From the NCBI RefSeq assembly GCF_026213295.1, contig NC_079412.1, positions 14,987,182 to 15,051,181 on the forward strand: 64,000 nt of DNA, given 5' to 3'. The notes beneath the pieces are model-generated. The model was not told the origin of the DNA. It did no database searches and saw only the letters and a list, made by a program, of their open reading frames with translations. Positions 1 through 11,320 of this stretch are shown piece after piece; positions within the stretch are counted from its first letter, which is position 1, and the number at the start of each line of letters is the position of its first letter. The position numbers and the translations under genes were made by a program. The stretch is from Gadus chalcogrammus. Lineage: Eukaryota; Chordata; Actinopteri; Gadiformes; Gadidae.

Positions 1-84
1 ACAAGGATTCAAGTACAGGAAGGGAACCGTTGGAAAATAGTGGACAGAGTCACAAAGGGGATACGTCCACTTCATACGGCGGCG
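1..84 (+). promoter_or_regulatory. olfml3: olfml3 5' UTR or upstream flank
   Basis: This short stretch lies directly upstream of the olfml3 start codon and is presumably 5' UTR. The window edge cuts it off, so no transcription start or promoter can be called. Confidence 0.5.
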
Positions 85-192
85 ATGAAGCCGGTCATTG
101 TACTGCTTGTGTCTATGGCATGGGCTTCCACCGGAGCCCAGTACTACCAAGGGCTGATAGACTATCTGGAGAACAGGCTGCTGGCCATAGAG
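85..192 (+). CDS. olfml3: olfml3 coding exon 1: signal peptide and start of coiled coil
   Basis: The exon encodes residues 1-36. It begins with ATG at 85-87 in a purine-poor but acceptable context (gcggcgATGa). The first 18 or so residues, MKPVIVLLVSMAWASTGA, form a hydrophobic signal peptide with likely cleavage before QYY, in line with secretion. The mature start, YQGLIDYLENRLLAIE, matches the N-terminus of the OLFML3 coiled-coil region. The exon ends in phase 0 at GAG followed by the donor GTAAGA at 193. An upstream in-frame GTG at 40 also opens this reading frame, but the signal peptide favours the ATG at 85. Confidence 0.88.
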
Positions 193-1395
193 GTAAGACA
201 ACCATTTGTGCTTTCTGGTAGAAAAATAATTGATCCAACCTCGTTTCCATGTGGGAGGATGTATAGGCTGTTTCAATATAGATTAGAAACCACTTGAGCA
301 CACATCCTCTTGGGGATCATTACCCCGGAGTTAGAAGGGCAAAAGAGTAAAAACCTGGCGCACGAATATATTTCAGGAAGATTCGGCTCCCAGACAAGAC
401 CTCCCAGCCCGCCAGGCTTCTTTTTCCGTCCATATGTGATTTTAATGTCCCCACTATACTGCAATCCAATTAATGCAATCTCTGAATGGCTCTTCAAATA
501 TACTGGAGCCCTGTGGGGGAAATCACAGTGGTGCACTCAGACTGCTGTCCCTGTGATCCTGGGTCGCCCCATGCTACAATGGGGCTCTGGACCACATCTC
601 CAGCCCCGACGAGGGCACTCTTTAAGCATCTACAAATGGAGATGTTTTTTTGTTGTTCAGCCTGACAACTGCTTCGCCACATCATGACAGATAAATCATT
701 AGGATATTGATGCTGCAAATGTTGACACAATGTGTAAATCCACTCCCACTCCGTGGATAAATAGAGCAGAAAATTATTAATTCTCCTTTGTTTGTTTACC
801 CCTTGTTGTGACATCCGACTTGGCGAATAAAACAGAACATATAATAGAGTGCGTGTATTGTGTGTGTGTGTGCAACAACATATATAATATCTATTGGCAA
901 AGCAAGGTCTAAAGCTGTTATGAAAAAGAATGATAAACGTATATAGGGATTCTTCCATGTCTCACAGCAGTGAGTTAACAATGCCTTCTCCTGGATATAT
1001 CCTCAACATTAATATTTGTCTCATGGGCTTGCTCTAGGCTCCATGGTGCCGGATGGAGCAGGCCTACTTGAAAGGCTTTGTGTTGTTGTTTTTTGAGATG
1101 TAATGAATAAATCTATTTACAGATGAATAAATCTTAACCCCCTGGCGGCTTGCCAGGCTGTATCCAATATGCCGTACCTCACTCGCTCTCTTTCGACTGA
1201 CTGACTGACTGACTGACTTGGTAGGAAGATGACAATTCAATATCGAGTTGTATCGAGCTTTCAATCCCATCCGACCACCACCATGTCTCGCAGCGGACGA
1301 CAGAATGAAAACGAAAATGAGACAGAGCGTGAGAGGAATAATCTATTACCGAATCAGCTGCTTGTCAATCTCGCTCAATTCTTTAACACGTCGAT

Positions 1396-1402
<7 letters not shown>

Positions 1403-1465
<63 letters not shown>
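1403..1465. repeat. (CA)n microsatellite in olfml3 intron 1
   Basis: An uninterrupted CA array of about 31 units. Confidence 0.97.
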
Positions 1466-1467
<2 letters not shown>

Positions 1468-1544
1468 CTCTCCTCTGAGATAGGTAATGATGTTTGATGA
1501 CGTAGTTTAATAAGGCTAGTGGGTAAACACAGCAGACGGCCGGA

Positions 1545-1690
1545 AGTCTCTAGTGGCTGAGGGTGTGTGACTCCTAGACAAAAGGCACCGGGTTCGATCC
1601 CCAATATCCACAGCCTACCTGTGCATGCATTCCCCTACCCTGCTCGTTAAATTGATGTCACGGTGGATGACACTATCACATTACTAAAAT
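1545..1690 (+). mobile_element. tRNA-derived SINE fragment
   Basis: An RNA polymerase III B-box-like word, GGTTCGATCCCC, lies at 1591-1602. A weak A-box-like TAGTGGCTGAGGG lies about 40 bp upstream. The spacing fits a tRNA head. No cloverleaf could be folded, so it is not a functional tRNA. The 3' limit is uncertain. Confidence 0.55.
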
Positions 1691-1727
1691 GCACAAAAAG
1701 TTTCGCTTGAAAGGTCGCTTTGGATCA

Positions 1728-1789
1728 AAGTGTTAAAATGTTTAACACTTGGGCATAAGAAAATTGGGCATAAGAGATGCCCAATTTTC
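1728..1789. repeat. two adjacent perfect hairpins in olfml3 intron 1
   Basis: First: AAGTGTTAAA (1728-1737) and TTTAACACTT (1741-1750), 10-bp stem and 3-nt loop. Second: GAAAATTGGGCAT (1759-1771) and ATGCCCAATTTTC (1777-1789), 13-bp stem and 5-nt loop. They lie about 75 bp before the exon 2 acceptor. Confidence 0.85.
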
Positions 1790-1862
1790 ATTTTATAAAC
1801 GTATCAACAATAAACACACATTTCGCTGTCACGTTTCCCACCAACTTTACCTGCCCCGGCAG

Positions 1863-2187
1863 GACCGCATGGTGCTGTGGCACGAGCAGTCCCACCGCTA
1901 CCACACGGAGATGCTGAACTTCAAGAAACTGACGGCCGAGATGGTGGACGCTGTTGGGAAGGAGCACCGCTACCTATGGCAGGACCTGGGCGCCGCCGGC
2001 GACCGCGTAGAGCGCGCCGAGCGGGAGCTGGACTACCTAGAAAGGGCGACATCCCCGCGGGCCTGCGTGGACCCGGCAGATAAGGTGCACGAACAGGGGG
2101 TTTGGCGCGCGGGAACGAGCAAGAGGACCCGGGAGCAGGTGGAGGAGGAGGAAGGGGAGTGGGAGGAGGTGCGCTCCGAAGTCTCTG
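1863..2187 (+). CDS. olfml3: olfml3 coding exon 2: coiled-coil region
   Basis: The exon encodes residues 37-144 plus the first base of codon 145. It opens in phase 0 with DRMVLWHEQSHRYHTEML and continues through a charged heptad-like stretch ending DRVERAERELDYLE, closely resembling the human DRLEREVDYLE region. A low-complexity acidic linker follows (EQVEEEEGEWEEVRSEVS). The donor is G|GTGAGA at 2187/2188, leaving phase 1. The split codon G+AC gives Asp145 of a VSDC motif, equivalent to VTDC in the human protein. This join is the main reason for choosing this donor, because the open frame itself runs on to 2279 in the intron. Confidence 0.88.
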
Positions 2188-2573
2188 GTGAGAAACGGAG
2201 GGATCGAGCGATACAGGAACTGGGCTTTTGGCCCCCCAGAGTGGCTGCCTTTGATCGGCTTATTCGGAGTGTTGGCTGACTGAGTCAAGGGGCGATAAGA
2301 TGCCCATATCTTTTTTTAGCTTCTGGGCCCACATTGAGCAAACTGCCACCCCCGTTTACATTGATGGTTCTCGAAGAACAAACAATGTTCCTGAAAATGA
2401 GAAAGTGTTTTTTGCAGCTTTCCAGTCAAAGAAACCTTTGACTGATTTATTTTCCAATTTTCTTCTGGTCAGATACCATCTGTTTAGTCATAAATGATAA
2501 GGCTTTGCACCTACTGGTTGTTTTTGAATACCTTATTTTGTCGTAAATGTTCCAAAAATCAATCAATCGATGC

Positions 2574-2628
2574 CAATACAGAGGTATTCCTCTGTATTGA
2601 TGGAGGGTTAATGGAGTCCCCATTAATC
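2574..2628. repeat. two adjacent hairpins in olfml3 intron 2
   Basis: First: CAATACAGAGG (2574-2584) and CCTCTGTATTG (2589-2599), perfect 11-bp stem and 4-nt loop. Second: TTAATGG (2608-2614) and CCATTAA (2620-2626), extendable by a G-T and a G-C pair. Confidence 0.8.
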
Positions 2629-2788
2629 ACTTTCATAACATTGTCTCATGAATCATTTCCACTTACTCTCCTCATGTTTTTTCCCACTCCAAGACATAGA
2701 ATAAAAGCTACAATAGTCAGTAACATTCAATTAGACCATCTAGGCCGACAGGATGACTCCTGCTGAGTCCTGACGGGCTTCACTCTGT

Positions 2789-2793
<5 letters not shown>

Positions 2794-2851
<58 letters not shown>

Positions 2852-2898
2852 CCGTGTGTGTACGCACATGTGTGTGTGCGTGTACGCGTGCGTGTGTG
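2794..2898. repeat. (GT)n microsatellite in olfml3 intron 2
   Basis: Pure GT to about 2844, then GCGCG and TACGC interrupted GT-rich sequence. Confidence 0.95.
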
Positions 2899-3573
2899 AG
2901 GTATTTTTTTAATGTGTTGCTCCTGCAGGACAGGAAACACTGCCTTAGCTACTGAGTTACCCAACATTTCATGGTGTTGAGGGTGGGGTGTGGGGGGGGT
3001 GCTACACTTACAGTAAGGCATTGTTAGTTCTCTGAGCTGACCGCGAGTCAACCTGACCGCATTGCATCAAGAAGCTCCACTCTCAGTGTGGATGAGTCGG
3101 GGTGTGAGCTGCTATTCAGGGCTCACACGTATAAAGTCCTTCCTTTGTTCTCCCTTTGGTTTCGCCCTCCTGACTCCTATGAGTCCGCCGTGCGTAGAGC
3201 TGCTGATGTAACTACACAGCGGCAGACGGTGATGTGTTCTGCATGCTAACCTGCAGCAGTGCTGGGAGAGGAGTGGGCCGAGGCCCCACTGCACCACGCC
3301 GAAGACTTTGCAAGGAAGATTTCAGGGAAAGTGTCAGGGAAATACACGTGTACTTCATTTCAGATTCAGATTATCTATCTGGGCAGTGTAATTCTAGAGC
3401 GGAGGATATGCTTATCTCATCGAAGCGTTAACATGCTGCGTGCGCGGGGCGAATCAATGTTCTCTCCCGGCGCCTTGTTGACAGGAACGCGTCTTCGGTA
3501 ATCAAATCCCCCCCCCTTCCATTATCAGCAGAATAACATCACATTTCATGCTTTTATCGGCTCCTCCCCACAG

Positions 3574-4397
3574 ACTGCGTTGACATCATCTCCAGCATCC
3601 GCTCGGTCAAGATCCTGAAGCGGGTGGGCGGGGCCAAGGGCGTGTGGCTGAGGGACCCCCGGACCTCCAAGGTCTACGTGTTCAACGGCACGGCGGGGGA
3701 CACCGTGCACCGCTTCGACTCCCTGGCGGACCTCTCCAGATCCCCCGGGGTCGAACGTAACAGTAGCAGCGGCGGCGGCGTCGACGTCAGACTGCCGTCG
3801 GCGTGGAGCGGGGCCGGCGCCGCCGTCTACGACGACTACCTCTACCACGTCCACCGGCAGGGCTCGGACCGCCGGGAGCTCCAGCTGGTCAAGTACGACC
3901 TGCTGAAGGGCGTGGCCGCCGCCACCGCCCTGTTCCCCGTGGCGGACTCCGCCCCCGTCTACGCCCTCAACCCGGAGACGGCGGCTGATCTGGCGGCGGA
4001 CGAGCACGCCGTCTGGCTGCTGTTCGCCGCCGGCGAGGACGAGCCAAACGTGCACCTGGCCAAGATGGACCCGGACACGCTGGACACGGAGCAGATGTGG
4101 GACACGGGCTGCCCCCGGGCGAACGCCGAGGCCGCCTTCGTGGCGTGCGGGACGGTGTACGTGGTGTACAACACGCGGCCCGCCAGCCGGTCCCGCGTGC
4201 AGTGCGTGTTCGACGTGAACGGCGTGGTGGTCGGCGAGGAGGCGCCGCTGCTCTACTTCCCCCGGAGGTTCGGGGCGCACGCCAGCCTGAAGTACAACGC
4301 TGACGAGAGGCAGCTGTACGCCTGGGACGACGGGTACCAGATCCTGTACCGGCTCAACCTCAAGAGGAAGCTCCTGGGTGGAGCAGGGCGGGGCTAG
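3574..4397 (+). CDS. olfml3: olfml3 coding exon 3: olfactomedin domain and stop
   Basis: The exon encodes the rest of codon 145 and residues 146-418, ending at TAG 4395-4397. It holds the whole OLF domain: Cys146 right after the intron, KILKRVGG, then DTLDTEQMWDTGCP, NAEAAFVACGTVYVVYNTRP, SRVQC (Cys355, the expected disulfide partner of the first Cys), YFPRRFGAHASLKYN and RQLYAWDDGYQILY. These blocks match vertebrate OLFML3 nearly residue for residue. Two N-glycosylation sequons are visible at Asn182 (NGT) and Asn207 (NSS). The exon is much richer in GC than its surroundings. The C-terminal tail, KRKLLGGAGRG, differs from the acidic mammalian end. Confidence 0.95.
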
Positions 4398-4573
4398 TGC
4401 GTCGGACTGGTGCCACGCTTGTTGTTTTTGTAAATCACGCAATCTAAATTGGAAAATAGCTCATGATTATGATTTGTAGCGGATGAGTCCCATTTCAGAT
4501 CGATCGTTCTAGCTGCAAATTCACACTGATGCGCCTTTTCTGTAGCGTGATAGGATTGTGACACAGGTTCCTT

Positions 4574-4583
4574 AATAAATAAA
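4574..4583 (+). terminator. olfml3: candidate olfml3 polyadenylation signals
   Basis: Two overlapping AATAAA hexamers lie about 180 bp after the olfml3 stop codon. They sit at the right distance for a short 3' UTR and a T/G-rich stretch follows. No transcript data are available here. Confidence 0.5.
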
Positions 4584-6443
4584 TACATTGTTTACTAGTA
4601 TTAGTGCTGCTATACACTGGTCAACTGGAAATTGACTGCAATGTGTGTCTTAATCCACGTCCCCGTTACCATGGAAACGGCAACGGACACTGACACCAAC
4701 AGCCACGTCGATTCTTAACGCCATTTGCTAGCACTGATTGCTTTGTCTTCCGCTCCGTCTCGCCTTGTTGATCATTAGCCATTGATTATTCTCTCAGCAT
4801 ATCATCACACAAGTGAGGGAGTTTGTATTTAGGTTTAGACACTTTATTAGCATCTTCGTAAAAGATAAAGAGATACAGTCCTATGGAGATGATTTATTTT
4901 TTTCAAACATCAGATTGTTAAGACTAATACATGAATATATTCAAGATTTATTTAATTTGATGTAATCACATATTATCATGAGTCATCATAACGATCTGGG
5001 ATGTCTAAGGAAAACTGAAAATATATTTGTTTTTCTGAACTATAGGGTCAAATCTTTCTGTTTCAATCAAAAGGACATTTACTCAAACATGTGTAGTACA
5101 AGTACAAATTGTTCAATATAAAATTGGAAAGTCATTACTTTCCATAATGGTTGGAAGGATTACAAGACCTTAAGGAACACTACAGATCTTAGCCAAAGCT
5201 TGTAGGTCTTAAAACAGTCCATAAACTAAGGCGAATTGAATTAACAGGTATATATTCTACTATGGAAACACAGCACATGTTCAGAGAAACATATGACCAT
5301 CATAAATTACATCTTAGAAAAGAAACAACTTCTTTTTTTTAACCACTTGCTTCCAATATTACACTAAAATATTCTGTGTAGAAAATATATTACCAATGCC
5401 ATTATTTCTGAGAAAGTCCACCAATAGTCCACAATGAAGAGTGTGAGACAAACATTTCAAACAGTCACATTTTCAGAAAGGGGTGTGGAGTGGGGGATTG
5501 AGGAATTGTGCCAAGCAAAAACAATAATATGTTGACGGACCTTCTAGGCATAACAAGCACCAATTAGGCCACATGTTCCTCCAGAAGCAGTGTTCTCTGT
5601 ACTCGTGAGTACCACTGCACTCACTAAAGAAAGAGGTAAAACTACCTCCCGTCTTCTGTAGGTCTGCTTACTGAATCAGACCATTGTTGGCTCCCACGTT
5701 GGTCTACCTAAACAAGTGGATGAGATTTACGACACGGCTCGCTATGCTTCGGTTACTATGAGATGCTGAATTACTATTCCTGATTTTTCTGTTGAGAAAA
5801 TCTTTAACCCTTTCATTGCCGTTCGATAACTCAACACTAAATATGTTTCCGCAGGGAGTCTGAATGCCCCATGCATACATACATACATATTGAATTAGTT
5901 GCTCCCTGTTTTTTGGCAATTGGTTTCTAACAAGTGCCTTTTTAAACTCTTCTAGGCAAAAATATCCAAGCCTGAGTTCATTGAAATGTGTGCAATCCTA
6001 CTACAACAACAACAACAACAACAAAAAAGTCCAGATGTTAACAACAAATATAACAAATAGATAGATAGATAGATATGTATTTGTATTTAACCACAAATAC
6101 AAGTGTAACTGAACTTGATAAACAAAGTCTTACTAGTCTAAAGATGTTGTGCTAAAATAACATAACATGTCGGTAAATTGAGCAATGTTTATCCTAGATA
6201 TTAAAACTTACAGCAAATATTAGACCATATGGTAGCTTGTGACCTCTCAATGGCAATTATATATATGTTTAATCTTCACACCCGGATACATTATTCAGTT
6301 CAAAACAAGATAAAGACTTGTGGGTTCTCAGGTTATCAGCATGGCTACAAACACTAAAAATAGTTAATGTTTTCTTCTCTTTTCTATTTGTGAATTTCTG
6401 TCACAAGCATAAAATGTACAGTCATAAACAAACACACAAACAC

Positions 6444-6445
<2 letters not shown>

Positions 6446-6511
<66 letters not shown>

Positions 6512-6514
6512 TAG

Positions 6515-6555
<41 letters not shown>

Positions 6556-6562
6556 ACACATC
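6446..6562. repeat. (CA)n microsatellite between olfml3 and syt6
   Basis: Two CA arrays separated by ATACATAGAA at about 6508-6517. Confidence 0.97.
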
Positions 6563-8013
6563 ATATAACTATACACACCGTTAATCTGTACATAGAAACG
6601 ATAAGCAATTGACAAAGAAGTGCAGTGTGTTTGACTCCCCAGTCCCCCCACAACAACACCATGTTGTCTTCTGTGAGGACCTTCATAACAAACATGATAA
6701 CACCAGGAGGAGGTAAGGGTGTGTAGCGTTCTTCTCTGTGGAGCGAAGCCCTGGGGGGTCGGGAATGACTCCCTTGGAAATATGCTGTACGCATACATAA
6801 TCATTTTGACAATGATGAAACGGTGGCTGTGTTTTTTAATGATTTTGTATGTGACTTTTTTTGCAGCATATTTGGGTCGCATATCTAAACGTAAGTGAAG
6901 CACGTTTGTGTGTTGGTGCTCTGCCATTCGTTTATTGGTCTTGTTTTGCATGTGCTATGGTAGGTTTAGCTACGTCTACGCTATGCTACAGGTAAATTAT
7001 GCTACTTTTTGAATGAGGGAAGGGTATGCAAGAAAAGTAAAGTCATTTCCAATTGTTGTAGTTAAACACCGGTTAATTTAAGGTGCATAAAATACCCCTT
7101 AGTTCTTTCTTAATAACTTAATAATAATTATTGTTATTATATGTTAAGCTGTTATGTGAGCAAAGCCTGGCAGAGTTGCTTACTTTACTAAAGAAACTGG
7201 AAAGAAATTATGTTTAACAGTTGTTTTTTGTCTATATTTTCTCCCTTGGTTTGTTTGAAAACCCTTTGTTTGTGTACTTTTTAGTTTCAGTTGAGTTATA
7301 ATTTGCCTGGGCCATATTAATAAGAGGAGAATTGAAGTGTGCTATTAGAGTACTGAGAAATATCCACAAGCGAGAAAACTGTTTTTTAAAGAAAATGTTC
7401 TCAAGGCTTCCTTGAAAGTACCTCTCTCTCCTAGGCTGGCCAACACCCATTCCCCCCCTTGGCTCCCCTAAGGTGGGAGACGGGGGACGGTAGGCTCAAG
7501 GGTATCCTCCATCGAAACAACGTCTTCACTGCTCCCAGATTAATGTTCAACGTGCAGCGTGGACAAGGGAGCACACTGGGATGCTATTCCCATTCTTCCC
7601 TCCGCATGGAGGTGGTAACGCACACGATCTACGGACAACGTCTGGACGACTGGAAGTCAGAAAACTCCCCTCCGGAGAGGACAGACGAAGAGGGAGGCTG
7701 TTCAAACACCACATCAACACCACAAAGAGTTACATCAGCTCGGCTTTCTCCGGTGTCGTCTGCCCCCCTGAAAGCGGCGTGTCCATGTTCCAGCTACGAA
7801 CCCAGCGACAAGACGCCAGATCCCCCCGCCTAGAACATCAGTCAGTGGGAAGACCAGGGGGACCGCGGGCGAGTAGGGGGAGGGTTGGGTAGGGTGTCGG
7901 TGCGAGGGGGGTGGTGTTGGTCTTTTCTCTACAGGTAGAGGGGGAAGTGGGATCAGCAGGAGGGAGCCGTCGTGATCTGGCTCTGGGTCTGGGTCCCAGG
8001 TGGTGGTGGGGGT

Positions 8014-8085
8014 TCAGGGACTGGCGGGGGGTCTGGGTGAAGGGCAGGAGCCCTGGCTGTCGAAGCTCGCCGTCCTCGCCTTCCA
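8014..8085 (-). CDS. syt6: syt6 coding exon 7: C-terminal tail and stop
   Basis: This 72-nt last exon encodes residues 530-552, WKARTASFDSQGSCPSPRPP followed by ASP and a TGA stop at 8016-8014. The upstream acceptor is TCTCTCAG at 8093-8086. It joins in phase 0 to the exon 6 donor GAG|GTGCGT. The SFDSQGSCPSP block matches the C-terminal tail I recall for SYT10, so this is a genuine conserved tail of the group and not chance. Reading through the exon 6 donor instead would end at 8287-8285 with the unrelated tail [12 protein letters not shown]. Confidence 0.85.
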   Translation of the reverse strand, partial: WKARTASFDSQGSCPSPRPPASP

Positions 8086-8323
8086 CTGAGAGACACACAA
8101 ACACGCACGTCGCACACCACACGAGCACACGCACACGTATGCATGGAAGCACACCACACACACACAGATTCACATGCAGCCAAACACACACAGACACAAA
8201 AATCGTTGTTAATTATTTTTGACGTTAATGTTAAAAGTGACTTTATATGGTACAGAACATGCAACTCTGTCTATCTTTTTTCCTTCAAGCCCTTTTTTCC
8301 TCAAGCGTCACGGTACAACGCAC
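8086..8323 (-). other. syt6 intron 6
   Basis: A 238-bp intron between exons 6 and 7. It is rich in TG on the transcribed strand near its 3' end (about 8095-8200) and holds no other feature. Confidence 0.8.
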
Positions 8324-8474
8324 CTCTTTCTCCGACTTCTTGGACTCCAGCAGGTGGTGCCAGTGAGCAATGGGCTTGCGCGGATACGCCAGCATCTCGT
8401 TCCAGTGGTCCCGGCCAAGTCCCTCAGCGCTGCATCCAGCACGCATCACACCGATGATCTCATTATGACCTACC
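8324..8474 (-). CDS. syt6: syt6 coding exon 6: C-terminal half of C2B
   Basis: The exon encodes the last base of codon 479 and residues 480-529. It opens [18 protein letters not shown], continues [20 protein letters not shown] (the highly conserved C2B end with the WHXL-like HWHHL motif) and ends [10 protein letters not shown]. Glu484 sits at the fifth calcium-ligand position, as in mammalian SYT6 and SYT10. The acceptor CCCCACAG (8482-8475) is only 17 nt from a (UG)n tract of about 200 nt in the transcript. The donor is GAG|GTGCGT at 8324/8323. Confidence 0.93.
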
Positions 8475-9507
<1,033 letters not shown>

Positions 9508-9679
9508 AAGTCGTAATCCATGACGGAGATGTGCAGGCAGACGTGGTCCATGCTGTCGGGGGGGATGTCGAAGATGATGGCCTCGTTGTAGGTGGGGTTC
9601 AGAGTGTTCTTCTTGATGGTCGTCTTCTTCTTCTTCAGGCGCTTGCCGTCGCAGATCAGCGACACCTTGACGTAAGGAT
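9508..9679 (-). CDS. syt6: syt6 coding exon 5: C2B polybasic strand and calcium loop
   Basis: The exon completes Asp422 and encodes residues 423-478 plus two bases of codon 479. It reads [20 protein letters not shown], then [20 protein letters not shown], then [16 protein letters not shown]. The lysine run at residues 434-445 is the C2B polybasic strand that binds acidic lipids and SNAREs in the family. Asp476 and Asp478 are calcium ligands. The acceptor is CCCCAG before 9679 and the donor is TT|GTGAGT. The split codon TT+G gives Leu479 where mammalian SYT6 and SYT10 have Arg (DYDRVGHNE). Confidence 0.93.
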
Positions 9680-10745
9680 CTGGGGCGGCAGAGGGAAACA
9701 GGGCCAGGTCCAGCCCATTGAATTTGTATAGTCCTTAGGGTCGTTTTTACGAGGATCATTTACTTCGAAAACCTTGATAGATAGTATATTGTTCCCTGAA
9801 ATGAATCACCAAAGGAGGATAATTGGACTTTGAGCATCTGGAAGTCTTCAAACACAAGGCTATTACCAACAGTGTTACTAAGAATTATGATGCAGCAATG
9901 GTCGCGCAACCTGCTTTTAATTCAACATCCGAGGTACTTAGGCCACAAAACAACACTTTATGGCCTGCCATCATCCATCCCTTGCACAGACAACAGATGA
10001 TGAGTCAACACTTCCCAGTAAATACAAAGATAGGGCAGGGGAGAGACAGTGGACTTAAATGGTCTAATGGAGGGAAGGTTTCTGGGCAATCTTGGTTTGT
10101 GTCCTCACCTCCCCCTCCTGTTGCAGTGTTCCTCTGTTATCCATTATGTCATGGCTCAGATGTATGCTGCCCACAATCTATGTACTCAACAAATAGAAGA
10201 GTGCTTGCTTTGCAGCGTAATGTGCTTAGCGGCACAATTTAATATGGCGGTGCTTTTTGACAGGCGCGTGGGAATCGTGGCGATGCATTGAAAATTGGAC
10301 AAGAAATTTGGGTGACTGGAGAGAGGGGTGTCAAGAACGTGTTCCTCTCTAAAAACATTGGGCTAAAAGCATCCACTAATAACGGCGTTCCTAGCGGCGA
10401 GCAAACACATAAACAGCAGCCTTTAACGGCAGGTTTTATTGCGACAAAAGATGTGGAATGCAATGTGAAACGAGACTCTATTAGAATAAACATCAGGCCT
10501 GCAGCTATTTGCTGATGTCTTAATATTACAAGCGTTGAATAATAATAAGTCTGGAAAATAAACATGGCTCAGCAGTGGCGGGCGGGGGGGGGGGGGGTTG
10601 TCTATGTGTGTGTGGGGCTCCTCCATTGTTTGCCTGTTTTACTTGACATCTTGGAAATTGAATATTCATGCGGCTACAGTATTCCCCTGTGCAGACTTTT
10701 TTCACAATCAATGAGAATCACCACAAACCTATAGACACACACACT

Positions 10746-10788
<43 letters not shown>

Positions 10789-10802
10789 CACACACACACA
10801 CA

Positions 10803-10858
<56 letters not shown>

Positions 10859-10890
10859 GAGTCTCCAGATAGGCTATCCCCCGGCCTTAC
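9680..10890 (-). other. syt6 intron 4
   Basis: A 1.21-kb intron between exons 4 and 5. It holds a G-run at about 10580-10597 and the (CA)n array 10735-10857. No gene is seen in it. Confidence 0.8.
10735..10857. repeat. (CA)n microsatellite just after the syt6 exon 4 donor
   Basis: A CA array with a few single-base interruptions. In the transcript it is (UG)n, starting 33 nt past the exon 4 donor. Confidence 0.97.
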
Positions 10891-11011
10891 CTGAGTAGCC
10901 GGTGATGTCCATGGCCTTGAGGTTCCTGCACTTGATGACTGTGAGGGTGAGACGCCCCGCAGTGGGCAGGTAGCACAGGGAGAACATGATCTCACCTAGG
11001 TCCACATTCTC
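10891..11011 (-). CDS. syt6: syt6 coding exon 4: start of C2B
   Basis: The exon encodes residues 382-421 plus one base of Asp422: [20 protein letters not shown] then [20 protein letters not shown]. This is the standard C2B opening, almost identical to mammalian SYT6 and SYT10. Asp416 and Asp422 are loop 1 calcium ligands. The acceptor is CCAACAG before 11011 and the donor is TCAG|GTAAGG at 10891/10890. The exon sits between two long (UG)n tracts in the transcript, 20 nt upstream and 33 nt downstream. Confidence 0.95.
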
Positions 11012-11026
11012 CTGTTGGTGGGAGTG

Positions 11027-11320
<294 letters not shown>

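Larger units (their letters stand above)
193..1862 (+). other. olfml3 intron 1
   Basis: This 1.67-kb intron has no coding signal. It holds a (GACT)n run at about 1195-1217, an (AC)n microsatellite at 1403-1465, a tRNA-derived SINE fragment near 1545-1690, and two adjacent perfect hairpins at 1728-1750 and 1759-1789. It ends in the acceptor cccggCAG at 1860-1862. Confidence 0.8.
2188..3573 (+). other. olfml3 intron 2
   Basis: This 1.39-kb intron contains adjacent hairpins at 2574-2599 and 2606-2628 and a (GT)n array at 2794-2898 that becomes imperfect with GCGC interruptions. No gene is seen in it. It ends in the acceptor ccccaCAG at 3571-3573. Confidence 0.8.
85..4397 (+). other. olfml3: olfml3 gene, coding span (3 exons)
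   Basis: Three exons (85-192, 1863-2187, 3574-4397) join through GT-AG introns in phases 0 and 1 to give 418 codons; from memory the mammalian OLFML3 is about 406. The order of parts is signal peptide, coiled-coil region, then olfactomedin (OLF) domain. The family is secreted to the extracellular matrix. Mammalian OLFML3 has been described as a BMP-pathway-linked, pro-angiogenic matrix factor and zebrafish relatives bind chordin; that is family knowledge, not visible here. It is convergent with syt6, as in human 1p13.2. Teleosts may carry a and b copies of this gene and I cannot tell which this is. Confidence 0.93.
4398..8013. other. convergent 3' region between olfml3 and syt6 (UTRs and intergenic)
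   Basis: This stretch holds no protein gene. The olfml3 side has overlapping AATAAA signals at 4574-4583. From about 4840 the DNA turns AT-rich; a minus-strand AATAAA at 4850-4845 could end a long syt6 3' UTR, but this is unproven. Simple repeats: (CAA)n about 6002-6025, (GATA)n about 6056-6075, (CA)n 6446-6562. The block 7440-8013 is richer in GC. A near-consensus RFX X-box lies at 4665-4678. Confidence 0.65.

Noticed and set aside
1545..1690. Functional tRNA gene
   Set aside because: Only the B-box word is good; no cloverleaf or acceptor stem could be found. It fits a SINE head.
3546..4442. 298-codon minus-strand open frame across olfml3 exon 3
   Set aside because: It is a shadow of the GC-rich olfactomedin exon on the other strand and its composition is not protein-like.
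8285..8323. syt6 ending at 8285 with the tail [12 protein letters not shown]
   Set aside because: A consensus donor lies at 8323, and a downstream exon encodes a tail conserved in the family.
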